Source of the DNA: Pseudomonadales bacterium
Lineage (GTDB): Bacteria > Pseudomonadota > Gammaproteobacteria > Pseudomonadales > Pseudohongiellaceae
NCBI GenBank assembly: GCA_022825945.1
Contig: JAJDVS010000102.1
Coordinates: forward strand, 50,136-114,135
Direction of reading: 5' to 3'
Length of the DNA stretch: 64,000 nucleotides
Part shown: in pieces, positions 25,587-36,002 of the stretch
Layout: each line of letters begins with the position of its first letter
Position numbering within the stretch: the first letter of the stretch is position 1
Program-made: the position numbers and the translations under genes
Notes under the pieces: generated by a model
Seen by the model: the letters and a program-made list of their open reading frames with translations, nothing else
Database searches by the model: none
What the model was told of the DNA's origin: nothing

Positions 25587-26780
25587 CTAATTGCCAATGC
25601 CTGTGTAATTGCGGTATTCGTTCCAGAGCGCCTCCCGCAGCTCCGGGTCGGGTTCGGTCATGGCCGCCTCGCGCAATTGCCGCGCCACCACATCATCATC
25701 GCGACCACTGGGAATATCGTCCGGCGGTGGAAAAGTCGGCTGTTGGGAAGCGCCTGCCGGCGGGCCTCCCGGGCGATTTCCTCCGCTGGCCACATCGGCG
25801 CCGCCCACGCCATTGGGAACGCCGCCGGACTGTCCGCCGGGCTGGGGCAGGCCGCCCTGGCCGCCGCCGGGCGGCTCATTGCCGCCACCGCCGCCGCGTT
25901 CCGCGGCGCCCCGGGCGTCAGCCTGTTCCTGGCGCAGGATCTCGTCATAGGTTTCGTACGTGCGCCGCAATTGATCGTCGAGCACAGCGGCGCGTTCCGC
26001 CGCGGTCATGGCGCCGCCGGACTGTCCTGAACCCGCACCGCCCTGGAATACGCCGCCTCCGGGCAAGGTGTCGAGGCTATAGTCGCCCCCGCCGGGCTGG
26101 CCGGGAAGATTGCCCGCGGCGCCGGTGGAACTGTCTCTTCCGCCTTCGCCGCCGGCGGGTTCAATCCCTGGCCGGGAACCGCCTTCAGCGCCCCCTGCGG
26201 AGCCATCCGCAGCACTGCCGGTATCGCCGGTACCGCCCGGGTCGCCGCCGCCGGAATCTCCGGGGCTGCCGGGGATGGAAGAAGACGGCAGCCCGGGAAG
26301 TCCCGGAGGCGTGGACAGGGTGGGCAAGCCCGGGGCGCCCGCGGGCGTTGACGGCATTCCGCCGGAACTGGATGGCATTGACGCCGAAGGCGAACCGCTC
26401 TGGCCCGACTGGGACGGAGTGGAAGGCATGCCAGGGGACGACGAGGAAGGCATTCCGCCGGGGCTCGACGGCGACGGAATAGACGGCGAGCCGCCCGAAC
26501 TCGATGAACTCGGCGAGGGCATGGAGGGCGAACCGCTGGAACCCGGCGAGCCCGGTGACGGCATCGAAGGCGAACCGCCGGGCGATTGTGGCCCCTGGGA
26601 TCCACTCGGCGGCTGGGGAGGTGTGGGGAATCCGCTCGGGCTCGATGAGGGCATCTGGGGGCTTTGTGGCTGTTGCGGGCTCTGTTGGGTCTGGGTTTCG
26701 CAGGCGGCAAGCGCTGCCACCACAAGCCCGCCGAGAGCGAACTTCGCCAGTGCCCCGGGTCTGAATTTCAAAACCTGCAT
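25587..26780 (-). CDS. Pro/Ser/Gly-rich low-complexity lipoprotein
   Basis: 397 residues. Signal peptide and lipobox LAAC (Cys27), then about 150 residues of short repeats of the types SPSMPSPSS, GGSPSIPSPSS and GGMPSSS, then a Gly-rich part, then a short charged helix (MTAAERAAVLDDQLRRTYETYDEILRQEQ) and an ordered C-terminus (VVARQLREAAMTEPDPELREALWNEYRNYTG). The long flexible region could span the periplasm or pass through the wall. Codon use is GC-rich like its neighbours, and the frame stays open throughout. Confidence 0.8.
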   Translation of the reverse strand: MQVLKFRPGALAKFALGGLVVAALAACETQTQQSPQQPQSPQMPSSSPSGFPTPPQPPSGSQGPQSPGGSPSMPSPGSPGSSGSPSMPSPSSSSSGGSPSIPSPSSPGGMPSSSSPGMPSTPSQSGQSGSPSASMPSSSGGMPSTPAGAPGLPTLSTPPGLPGLPSSSIPGSPGDSGGGDPGGTGDTGSAADGSAGGAEGGSRPGIEPAGGEGGRDSSTGAAGNLPGQPGGGDYSLDTLPGGGVFQGGAGSGQSGGAMTAAERAAVLDDQLRRTYETYDEILRQEQADARGAAERGGGGGNEPPGGGQGGLPQPGGQSGGVPNGVGGADVASGGNRPGGPPAGASQQPTFPPPDDIPSGRDDDVVARQLREAAMTEPDPELREALWNEYRNYTGIGN

Positions 26781-26967
26781 GATCCCGCCCTCCCGCGCCA
26801 GCCTGTCGGGCCGACCCTCATCTCGCCAAAGCTTCCCTGCCGGGTTGACTCCACTGCCATGTTTATACGGGGCGCTCCCTGATTTCCGTTGCTACTGTCC
26901 CGAAGCTTACCACTTTTCCGCCATGTTTCCGGGAAATTTGACAGCTTACCTCTCCGGGAGGTTCCCG

Positions 26968-27130
26968 AGGAGCCTGCGCCACAGGAATTCACGGCTGCAA
27001 ATCCGCTCTCATCCACGCCCCTGGCCGCTCGATTTCATTGCATATCCACCAATATTCGCCGCAATCGATCAGCCAGGGGCGCGGCGATAACGAATTTTCG
27101 CTTTCTCGAATTCCTGCGGCGCAGCCTCCT
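26968..27130. repeat. 163-bp foldback element, full copy B, with a tandem end fragment
   Basis: Left arm AGGAGCCTGCGCCACAGG... at 26968-26990, right arm at 27108-27130, 163 bp in all and in the same orientation as copies A and D. A second truncated right end follows at 27131-27186 (GCGACAGCGAAGC ... GCGCAGGCTCC), as if another element had inserted or recombined next to it. The 187 bp between the lipoprotein gene start and this element hold no gene I can see. Confidence 0.9.
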
Positions 27131-27201
27131 AAGGCGCGGCGACAGCGAAGCTTCGCTATCGCGAATTCCCGTGGGCGCAGGCTCCGGGCGGACCTTCCTT
27201 A

Positions 27202-28608
27202 TCAATACCAGTAGCGGTAGCGGAACTGATTGCCGTCGGAGCGGGCGATATCGCCCTCGGCGATCACCGGCCGGAACATCGTGTCCCGGATATTGCGCCG
27301 CACCCAGCCATGCTGGTTTTCGGCGACGGGCGAGGGCTCGCCCAGGGTCTCGATGTTGCGCACTTCCCCCCATTGGGTCACATCGAAACTCACGTCGATA
27401 AAGTCATGACTGGCTTCGTCCTCATTCGCCATGAAGCCGAGGTTTTCGATCATCCAGCCGTTGTCGTCGGCCGCGTACACGGGAATCTCGCGCACCTGGC
27501 CAAAGAGCCGCTGGCGCAAATCCCGCGCGTCCGCCTCGTCGGCCAGCGCATCCCAGGCCTGCTGATAGGTTTCCCGGGCCTGGCCGCGGCGGTTGAACAG
27601 CAGGTACCAGTCCGCCAGTTGCGCGGTGGCCTCGGCGAGTTGTTCGGTGTCTTCCTGTTCCCGGTAATACGCCATGATGTTTTGCAGCGCGTCTTCCCCC
27701 GCGCCGAAGCCGAGCGGGCGGATGGGCAGGGAAGTGTCCACCATGATGGTGTCCCGCAGGGCTTCCTGGGGCGCGCGGAATTGTGCCCGGTCCAACTCCC
27801 GCAACAAGTCCTGGTTCTGGGCCACGAGATAGGCCGAGCGCGCCAGGCCCCGCTGGTACTCGACATATCTGGCGTCGTCCCTGCCGAAGTGCATGTCCAC
27901 CAGCCGCGCGGCGGTGGCGAACAGCATCTGGGCGGAACTGAGCCGCATCGCCAGGGACTGGCCTTCGCGCATGGCAAAGGCGTGAATATGCCAGTTGGCC
28001 AACTCGCCCAGGGCGGGAATCAGCCTGGGGTCGGTGTTGCCATAGGTTTTCTGCTGAATGAAGAACAGGTAGTTGTGATAGGTGTCCACCTGGGGCCAGT
28101 CGCGCATGGCGATGTAACTTTCGATCATCCGCCGCACCAGCGGCGCCTGGTCGATGGTGTGCAGCCCGGCATTGATTCGCTGGACGTGAATCGCCCGCTC
28201 GTGGGTTTCGATTGCGCCGGAATAATTGCCCTGCTGCTGTTGCAGCGACCCCAGGGTGGTCAATTGCTCGACCAGGCTGTTGCCCCAGGCGCCGGCTATG
28301 GTTTCGGCATCGGCGATGGCTTCATTGAAACGGGAAATGCTACGGCTGCGCTCGGCGAATTCCGGGTCGAACTCCGGGTCTTCGGGTAACTCGGGCGGCG
28401 GCAGGGCGAAGTCCGTCCGCCGGGAAAGCGGTGCTCCGGGCTCAAGATACAGCACCGAAGTTCGCGCCGCAGCCGGCCCGGTCCCGTCTGCGATCGGGGC
28501 TTCCCCTTCCTGGGCGAACACGGCGGCGGCGCCGAGCCAGAGCAGACCCGGCAAAACCAGGGAAATCGTCTGTGCAATGCGAAAGCTGTGCCGAACCGGG
28601 GCGTTCAT
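27202..28608 (-). CDS. TPR protein with TonB-like C-terminal domain
   Basis: About 468 residues from the ATG at 28608 (the open frame extends further upstream, but the hydrophobic signal RIAQTISLVLPGLLWLGAAA starts just after this Met). After a likely signal cleavage the chain is helical with TPR-like pairs (LAEATAQLADWYLLFNRRGQARETYQQAWDALADE). The end, FDVTQWGEVRNIETLGEPS ... RNIRDTMFRPVIAEG, matches the shape of TonB C-terminal domains. It could contact outer-membrane partners. It is the first gene of the 13-gene run and lies beyond the repeat pair that separates it from the lipoprotein gene. Confidence 0.75.
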   Translation of the reverse strand: MNAPVRHSFRIAQTISLVLPGLLWLGAAAVFAQEGEAPIADGTGPAAARTSVLYLEPGAPLSRRTDFALPPPELPEDPEFDPEFAERSRSISRFNEAIADAETIAGAWGNSLVEQLTTLGSLQQQQGNYSGAIETHERAIHVQRINAGLHTIDQAPLVRRMIESYIAMRDWPQVDTYHNYLFFIQQKTYGNTDPRLIPALGELANWHIHAFAMREGQSLAMRLSSAQMLFATAARLVDMHFGRDDARYVEYQRGLARSAYLVAQNQDLLRELDRAQFRAPQEALRDTIMVDTSLPIRPLGFGAGEDALQNIMAYYREQEDTEQLAEATAQLADWYLLFNRRGQARETYQQAWDALADEADARDLRQRLFGQVREIPVYAADDNGWMIENLGFMANEDEASHDFIDVSFDVTQWGEVRNIETLGEPSPVAENQHGWVRRNIRDTMFRPVIAEGDIARSDGNQFRYRYWY

Positions 28609-28703
28609 GAATTTTCGTGCTTGGACCCCTTGAATTGGCGGGGACCGGATAATGGCTTGAAATCCTCTTATATCACCCCCCGAATAGCCGGGCAAATCAG
28701 GTT

Positions 28704-29024
28704 TCAGGAAGGCAAGAACCGCATGGTGGCGATGACCAGGCCAACCATCGTCAGATTCATGCCGGCCATTTTCCACAGCAGTCTCGATTCCATGGTATTC
28801 ATCTCCGCTCGGAGCCGTTCTTCCATGGATTTCATGTCCTTGCGAATCGCCTTCTCCATGGCCTTCATTTCCTCACGAAGAGACTCTCCCAGGGCCTCAA
28901 CTTTTTCATTGGTCGCCAATGGTGCGGCCACAGTGCGCACGAGGCCAACCACCGCTTCCGCTTCGGGTCGGGTCATGCCGGATTTCTCCAATTGTCGTGC
29001 GGCCATGAGGTCTGGTGTGGTCAT
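28704..29024 (-). CDS. coiled-coil protein with C-terminal membrane helix
   Basis: 106 residues. A helical start with TRPEAEAVVGLVRTVAAPLATNEKVEALGES leads into a heptad-rich coiled coil (REEMKAMEKAIRKDMKSMEERLRAEMNTMESRL), and one membrane segment (GMNLTMVGLVIATMRFL) ends the protein. The arrangement resembles the DUF1640 (mitochondrial-calcium-uniporter-regulator-like) family. It is transcribed in the same direction as the large cluster but 96 bp upstream of its first gene. Function unknown. Confidence 0.7.
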   Translation of the reverse strand: MTTPDLMAARQLEKSGMTRPEAEAVVGLVRTVAAPLATNEKVEALGESLREEMKAMEKAIRKDMKSMEERLRAEMNTMESRLLWKMAGMNLTMVGLVIATMRFLPS

Positions 29025-29175
29025 CTCAACTCCTTATAACATGAAATTACGGATATGGAGAAGAAAACGGCCATGGATTTTTGGCGCAGCCGGGACCGTT
29101 GCAGTCTCCAGGCTTAACTGTAGTAAAGACTATCGAAAGTGCACTGAATTTGACGTGAAATTTTCGTGGCGCCTG

Positions 29176-30402
29176 TCAGATCTTGAGCGCGGCGTAGTCG
29201 ATGGGCTGCTTGAGGTCGATCTGCCCGTACTCCGCCGGCAGCGGATATTTCAGCCCCGTGGCGCAATTGAACAGCGCCACGCGCTCGTCCCGGCGGATGC
29301 GGCCACTGGCCAGTTCCCGCTTCAGCGCCGCCAGGGTTGCGGCGCCTTCCGGGCATAGCAATATGCCTTCCCGGCGGGCGCATTCCCGCTGGGCGGCAAG
29401 AATGTCGGTGTCTTCCACGGCGACCGCAAAGCCGCCGCTCTCGCGCACCGCGTCGAGTATCAGAAAGTCCCCCACCGCCGCGGGCACGCGAATGCCGGCG
29501 GCGATGGTGTGGGCGTCTTCCCAGGGCTCGGCGTGGCGGCTGCCGGACTCAAAGGCCCGCACCATGGGCGCGCAACCAGCCGCCTGCACCGCCACCATGC
29601 GCGGCCGGCGGGAGCCGATCCAGCCAATGGCTTCGAGTTCGGCAAAGGCCTTCCACATGCCGATCAGGCCGGTGCCGCCGCCGGTGGGATAGAGAATTAC
29701 GTCCGGCAGTTGCCAGTCGAGCTGTTCGGCAAGCTCCAGCCCCATGGTCTTCTTGCCTTCGATCCGGTACGGCTCTTTCAGCGTGGACGTATCGAACCAG
29801 CCCATCTCCTCGCGACCGGCGCCGACCACCTTGCCGCAGTCATTGATGTAGCCATTCGCCAGATAGGTGTGGGCGCCGAAAAAGGCGGTTTCCTCGATAT
29901 TGACGCGGGGCGTGTCCGCAGGGCAGAACACCCAGGTTTCGATATCCGCCGCGGCGCAATACGCAGCCAGCGCGGCCCCGGCATTGCCATTGGTGGGAAT
30001 CGCCATGCGCCGAACGCCGAGTTCCCGGGCCATGGCCACCGCCAGGGCGAGCCCCCGGGCCTTGAAGGAGCCGGTGGGGAGGCGCCCTTCGTCCTTGATG
30101 AGAATCCGGGTGCAGCCATAATCCTCCTCCAGCTTGCGGGCGGGCAGCAGCGGCGTCATCGATTCGCCAAGCCGCACGACATTCTCCGAGCGCCGCACGG
30201 GCAAAAACTCGCGATAGCGCCACAACTCGGGCTCCCGGTCGATCAGGTGAATCTTGCTGACCCCGGACGCGAGGGCGTCCAGGTCATAGCGAACCAGCAG
30301 CGGTTTGCCGGCTTCGGAAAGTCCCTGCAGCGTATCGGCGGGGTAGTGCTTGCCGGTGTAGCTGCATTCCAGATGAGTGACAAAAGTGGGGTATTCAGTC
30401 AT
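29176..30402 (-). CDS. thrC: threonine synthase (PLP-dependent)
   Basis: 408 residues from the ATG at 30402 (the frame is open further up). HLECSYTGKHYPAD is the N-terminal start. The PLP lysine is in PTGSFKARGLALAVAMA, followed by AIPTNGNAGAALAAYCAA and the glycine-rich phosphate loop PTGGGTGLIGMWKAF. The fold is beta-family PLP and matches threonine synthase, which turns O-phosphohomoserine into threonine. It is divergent from katG with 237 bp between them. A related threonine-synthase-like enzyme cannot be excluded. Confidence 0.88.
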   Translation of the reverse strand: MTEYPTFVTHLECSYTGKHYPADTLQGLSEAGKPLLVRYDLDALASGVSKIHLIDREPELWRYREFLPVRRSENVVRLGESMTPLLPARKLEEDYGCTRILIKDEGRLPTGSFKARGLALAVAMARELGVRRMAIPTNGNAGAALAAYCAAADIETWVFCPADTPRVNIEETAFFGAHTYLANGYINDCGKVVGAGREEMGWFDTSTLKEPYRIEGKKTMGLELAEQLDWQLPDVILYPTGGGTGLIGMWKAFAELEAIGWIGSRRPRMVAVQAAGCAPMVRAFESGSRHAEPWEDAHTIAAGIRVPAAVGDFLILDAVRESGGFAVAVEDTDILAAQRECARREGILLCPEGAATLAALKRELASGRIRRDERVALFNCATGLKYPLPAEYGQIDLKQPIDYAALKI

Positions 30403-30570
30403 TGCGTCCGGTCCAAAGTCTGCGGCCAAGTCCTTGCCACGGGTGAATGCCATTCGTTGAATATAGCCCAATGTCCGGCGGTCACGGCAATGACTTATCG
30501 ATTTTTCCAATGAAAAGCGGCAGGAATATCAATTATCCTGATAAGACAAGATGTGCTAAGTTCCCTGTGA

Positions 30571-32835
<2,265 letters not shown>

Positions 32836-32856
32836 TTCCGGGCAGGCCCTTCTGAA

Positions 32857-32910
32857 CCGGAACCGCCGCCGGGGCGCATGAAAGCGCTCCGGCGGCGGTT
32901 CCGGTATTTT
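32857..32910 (+). terminator. rho-independent terminator after katG
   Basis: 21-bp arms (CCGGAACCGCCGCCGGGGCGC at 32857-32877 and its complement at 32884-32904 with one G-T wobble), a 6-base loop and TATTTT directly after. It is placed 21 bp downstream of the katG stop. Confidence 0.88.
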
Positions 32911-32917
32911 CGTGCCC

Positions 32918-33010
32918 AGGAGCCTGCGCCGCAGGAATTCGCGAAAGCGAAAATTCGTTCTCGTCGCGCCCCTGACTGATCGATTGAGGCGAATATTGAT
33001 GGATATTCAA
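32918..33010. repeat. 163-bp foldback element, half copy in inverted orientation
   Basis: AGGAGCCTGCGCCGCAGG... followed by GCGAAAGCGAAAATTCG and ending near GATGGATATTCAA. It is the reverse complement of the right half of copies A, B and D and stops abruptly. It lies between the katG terminator and the GH63 gene, 73 bp before the GTG start. Confidence 0.85.
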
Positions 33011-33082
33011 CTTTGCCTCCCGCAACTCAGGTGCTATCTTACCCACATTGAGTAGGATTTCCCCTGAATTCTGAGATCAGCG

Positions 33083-34372
33083 GTGAACGGGGCGCCGCAA
33101 ATCGGGAAAATGATGGATTTTGACGCGGCCCGCGCAATATTGCGAGGCAATGACCTGGGAACGTATACGGTTCCGACAAAAGGGCTATATCCGTTCCAGT
33201 GGAATTGGGATTCCGCCTTTACCGCTCTCGGCTGGCTCACTTTCGAAGAAGGGCGCGCATGGAAAGAAGCGCAGGCGATGTTCAGTGGCCAATGGGACAA
33301 CGGCATGGTGCCGCATATCCTTTTTCATGGTCCTTCGGATTCGTATTTTCCCGGGCCCGGGATTTGGGGCGCTGAATCCGGCATTCCCTCAAGCACGATC
33401 TCGCAGCCACCGGTCTGGGCCACGGCAATCACGCTGATGCTGCAGCGGTCATCGGCAAGCTCGGCAGCTCGCGCCGCAGTGCGGGATCTGCTGCCACAAC
33501 TCATCGACTACCATCTCTGGTGGTACCGTGACCGCGATCTCGATAACACAGGACTGGTGGAGAGCTACCATCCCTGGGAATCGGGTATGGACAACAGTCC
33601 GGCCTGGGACGCTCCACTGGCCCGTGTGCCGCGGGTTGAGTGGGGCTACCAGCGCCGCGACCTGAACCATGTCGATCAGGCACAGCGGCCAAGCGACGCG
33701 GAATATGATCGTTACCTCCATCTCATCGAACTGAACAGACAGCACCGATTCGAACCCCGACGCGTGGCGCCCGCCTCGCCTTATCGCGTCATCGACATCG
33801 GCACGGTCGCCATACTGCAACGCGCCACCCACGACCTGATCAACCTCTGCAGGGAATTCGGGCAAGAGGAATCCGTGCCGGAGCTTGAAGCGGAACTCGT
33901 TCGCACCGGCAAGGCGGCCCGCCGCTGCTGGTCTGGTGAATATCGCTGTTTCCTCAATTGGGACAAAATTTCCGATGCGCCGCTGCGGGAACACACTACC
34001 GCCGCGCTACTGCCACTTTTCGGCCATCTGGCCGATGCCGGCCAGGCTGGAGAAATGGCCTCACTGACGGAGCAGTGGCTGGCGGCAAGTGAATTTTCCC
34101 TGGCTTCAACCCACCCGCGAAGCCCGTTCTACGAGCCGCAACGATATTGGCGCGGCCCGGTATGGCTGCATGTGAACTGGATGATCGCCGATGGTCTGCG
34201 CGCCTATGGCTATACCGAACTGGCCGACCGGATCAAGCAGGAAAGTCGCAAATGCATCATGGCTGCCGGGGGGTACTACGAATACTTCAACTCGGAAACG
34301 GGCAAGGGCTGTGGAGGCGCCAACTTCTCCTGGACAGCGGCGGTGGCGCTGTTCTGGTTTCAAGCCGGATGA
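33083..34372 (+). CDS. GH63 hydrolase, probable glucosylglycerate/mannosylglycerate hydrolase
   Basis: 429 residues from a GTG at 33083 (ATG at 33110/33113 are alternatives). YTVPTKGLYPFQWNWDSAFTALGW and GQWDNGMVPHILFH are hallmarks of the (alpha/alpha)6 GH63 clade that includes mannosylglycerate and glucosylglycerate hydrolases. The catalytic acid is in HPWESGMDNSP (Asp170, GTG numbering) and the catalytic base candidate is in YYEYFNSETGKGCGGANFSWTAA (Glu400). The protein lacks a signal peptide, so it works in the cytoplasm on imported solute. It is convergent with the symporter gene. Confidence 0.8.
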   Translation: MNGAPQIGKMMDFDAARAILRGNDLGTYTVPTKGLYPFQWNWDSAFTALGWLTFEEGRAWKEAQAMFSGQWDNGMVPHILFHGPSDSYFPGPGIWGAESGIPSSTISQPPVWATAITLMLQRSSASSAARAAVRDLLPQLIDYHLWWYRDRDLDNTGLVESYHPWESGMDNSPAWDAPLARVPRVEWGYQRRDLNHVDQAQRPSDAEYDRYLHLIELNRQHRFEPRRVAPASPYRVIDIGTVAILQRATHDLINLCREFGQEESVPELEAELVRTGKAARRCWSGEYRCFLNWDKISDAPLREHTTAALLPLFGHLADAGQAGEMASLTEQWLAASEFSLASTHPRSPFYEPQRYWRGPVWLHVNWMIADGLRAYGYTELADRIKQESRKCIMAAGGYYEYFNSETGKGCGGANFSWTAAVALFWFQAG

Positions 34373-34386
34373 TTGCGCGATTGAAA

Positions 34387-35964
34387 TTATCCGCCAAACA
34401 GGCGTGGTATCAGCCAACCGATCAACAACATTGCCGCGAACGCCAGCAGCAGCGTGGCGGTTTCGTCGCGACGCCAGACACCGGCAATCCCATCCGCATC
34501 CACTGGCCGTATTGCTGCTTTCATGCCCCCGGAAAACGCTGAGGTCAGCAGGGCGGCGCCGAGCGCGGCAAGCAGGCCGGTCACATTCCACCACAACCAG
34601 AATATCTGCGGCTGGCCGATCCAGAGATACAGATTCAAGCCCACTCCCGCCAGCAGTCCTGTGTTCGCGCCCAGGGAGCCGACTCCGGGACGCAGAATCG
34701 CCAGCAGGAAAGTTGCCAGGATCGGCCCGTAAAATACCGAACCGACCATGTTGATGGCCTCTATGACAGTGGGAGCGATGGCGCCGCCGAATACCGACAG
34801 GGCGACAATCAGAATGCCCCAGAACAAAACCGCCGCGCGGGACCAGAAGACATAGCTGTCCGGCTCCAGCTTCTTCCCCGCCAGCCGCGTGTAATCCTCG
34901 ATGCTGACCGCCGAAAGCGAATTGACCACCGAACTCAGGGAAGACATCGACGCTGCGAGCAAGGCCACGATAAGCAGGCCGATCAGCCCGTTGGGCAGGT
35001 ACTGGACAATAAACAGCGGAACCAGCGTGTCAGGGGATTGCGGGTCCACCTGGGCAAGAAAATCCGGATTCATCACCGCGAAAGCGCCAAGCGCCAGGCC
35101 GGTTACGCAATACAGCAGCACGATGGGAAATCGCGCCAGTCCGTTCAGCATGAGAATCCGCCGCACCGAGTTTTCGTCTTTCGCCGAAAGCGTGCGCTGG
35201 GCTTGGGTCTGATCGCAGCCGTAATATGAGGCGTACAAAACGATACCGCCGAAAATCATCGGCCACAGCCCCCATTCATCGCCTGCCAGGCCCCAGGAAC
35301 CGGTGCGCAGCACGGTCAGGCGGGCAGGGTCGATATTGGCCAGGAAAGCCTCCAGCCCGCCCATGTTGCGCAGGGAGAACAGCAGGATCATGGCGACTCC
35401 GGAGAAAATCAGGATCATCTGCGCCGCATCGGAATACACCACCGCCTTCATGCCGCCCTGGAACGAGTAGATGAGGGTAATCACGCCGATTACGGCAATG
35501 GCGATGAAAAAATCAACGCCCATGGCGACATTGAGGATGAGCGCGGTGGCGTATATGGCTATGCTTGTGGCCAGGGCGCGGCTGATCAGAAACACGAAGG
35601 AAATCAGCAGCCGCGTGGATAGTCCGAAGCGGCTTTCGAGGAAGTCGTAAATACTGACAACTCCCGAACGGTACAGCACGGGCAGCACATAGACCATGAG
35701 CAGCAGCATGGCCAGCGGCACGGCGAATTCGTATGACAACCAGACCATGCCGCCGCCTTCCCGCAGCCCGACGAAAGCCGGGGCGGAAATGAAGCTGATG
35801 GCCGAAAGCTGGGTGGCCATGGTCGACAGGGTCAGGGGCAAGACGCCGAGTTGCCGCCCGCCGAGGAAGTAATCCTTTTTGGAATGCTGCTCCTTGAAAA
35901 AATATCCCAGCCCAAGCAGCATCGCCAGGTAGGCGGCGATGATTGCGTAGTCGAAGGCGTTCAT
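34387..35964 (-). CDS. sodium:solute symporter (SSS family)
   Basis: 525 residues with about 13-14 hydrophobic segments. It starts YAIIAAYLAMLLGLGYFFKEQHSKKDYFLGGRQLG, the SSS N-terminus, with QLSAISFISAPAFVGLREG and the GGMKAVVYSDAAQ sodium-site region. It is likely to import a sugar or sugar derivative with Na+, plausibly the substrate of the GH63 enzyme encoded convergently next to it. It lies 36 bp downstream of the TonB receptor gene, so outer- and inner-membrane steps may be co-transcribed. Confidence 0.9.
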   Translation of the reverse strand: MNAFDYAIIAAYLAMLLGLGYFFKEQHSKKDYFLGGRQLGVLPLTLSTMATQLSAISFISAPAFVGLREGGGMVWLSYEFAVPLAMLLLMVYVLPVLYRSGVVSIYDFLESRFGLSTRLLISFVFLISRALATSIAIYATALILNVAMGVDFFIAIAVIGVITLIYSFQGGMKAVVYSDAAQMILIFSGVAMILLFSLRNMGGLEAFLANIDPARLTVLRTGSWGLAGDEWGLWPMIFGGIVLYASYYGCDQTQAQRTLSAKDENSVRRILMLNGLARFPIVLLYCVTGLALGAFAVMNPDFLAQVDPQSPDTLVPLFIVQYLPNGLIGLLIVALLAASMSSLSSVVNSLSAVSIEDYTRLAGKKLEPDSYVFWSRAAVLFWGILIVALSVFGGAIAPTVIEAINMVGSVFYGPILATFLLAILRPGVGSLGANTGLLAGVGLNLYLWIGQPQIFWLWWNVTGLLAALGAALLTSAFSGGMKAAIRPVDADGIAGVWRRDETATLLLAFAAMLLIGWLIPRLFGG

Positions 35965-35970
35965 CAGAAG

Positions 35971-36002
35971 CGCGGGAGTTGGCTCCCGCGGCGCAGCCTC
36001 CT
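35971..36002. repeat. hairpin plus fragment of the 163-bp element end
   Basis: CGCGGGAG-TTGG-CTCCCGCG at 35971-35990 is a perfect hairpin in the 36-bp gap between the TonB receptor and the symporter. It is joined to GCGGCGCAGCCTCCT, an end of the foldback element, which reaches into the receptor's stop codon. The hairpin lies just before the symporter start and could hide its ribosome site. Confidence 0.6.

Noticed and set aside
25587..26780. Collagen-like or surface adhesin assignment for the Pro/Ser/Gly-rich lipoprotein
   Set aside because: There is no GXY periodicity and it has a lipobox rather than a wall-sorting or autotransporter signal.
30533..30544. TTATC-CT-GATAA palindrome before katG as an OxyR or Fur site
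   Set aside because: Short, common by chance, and does not match the known OxyR or Fur patterns well.
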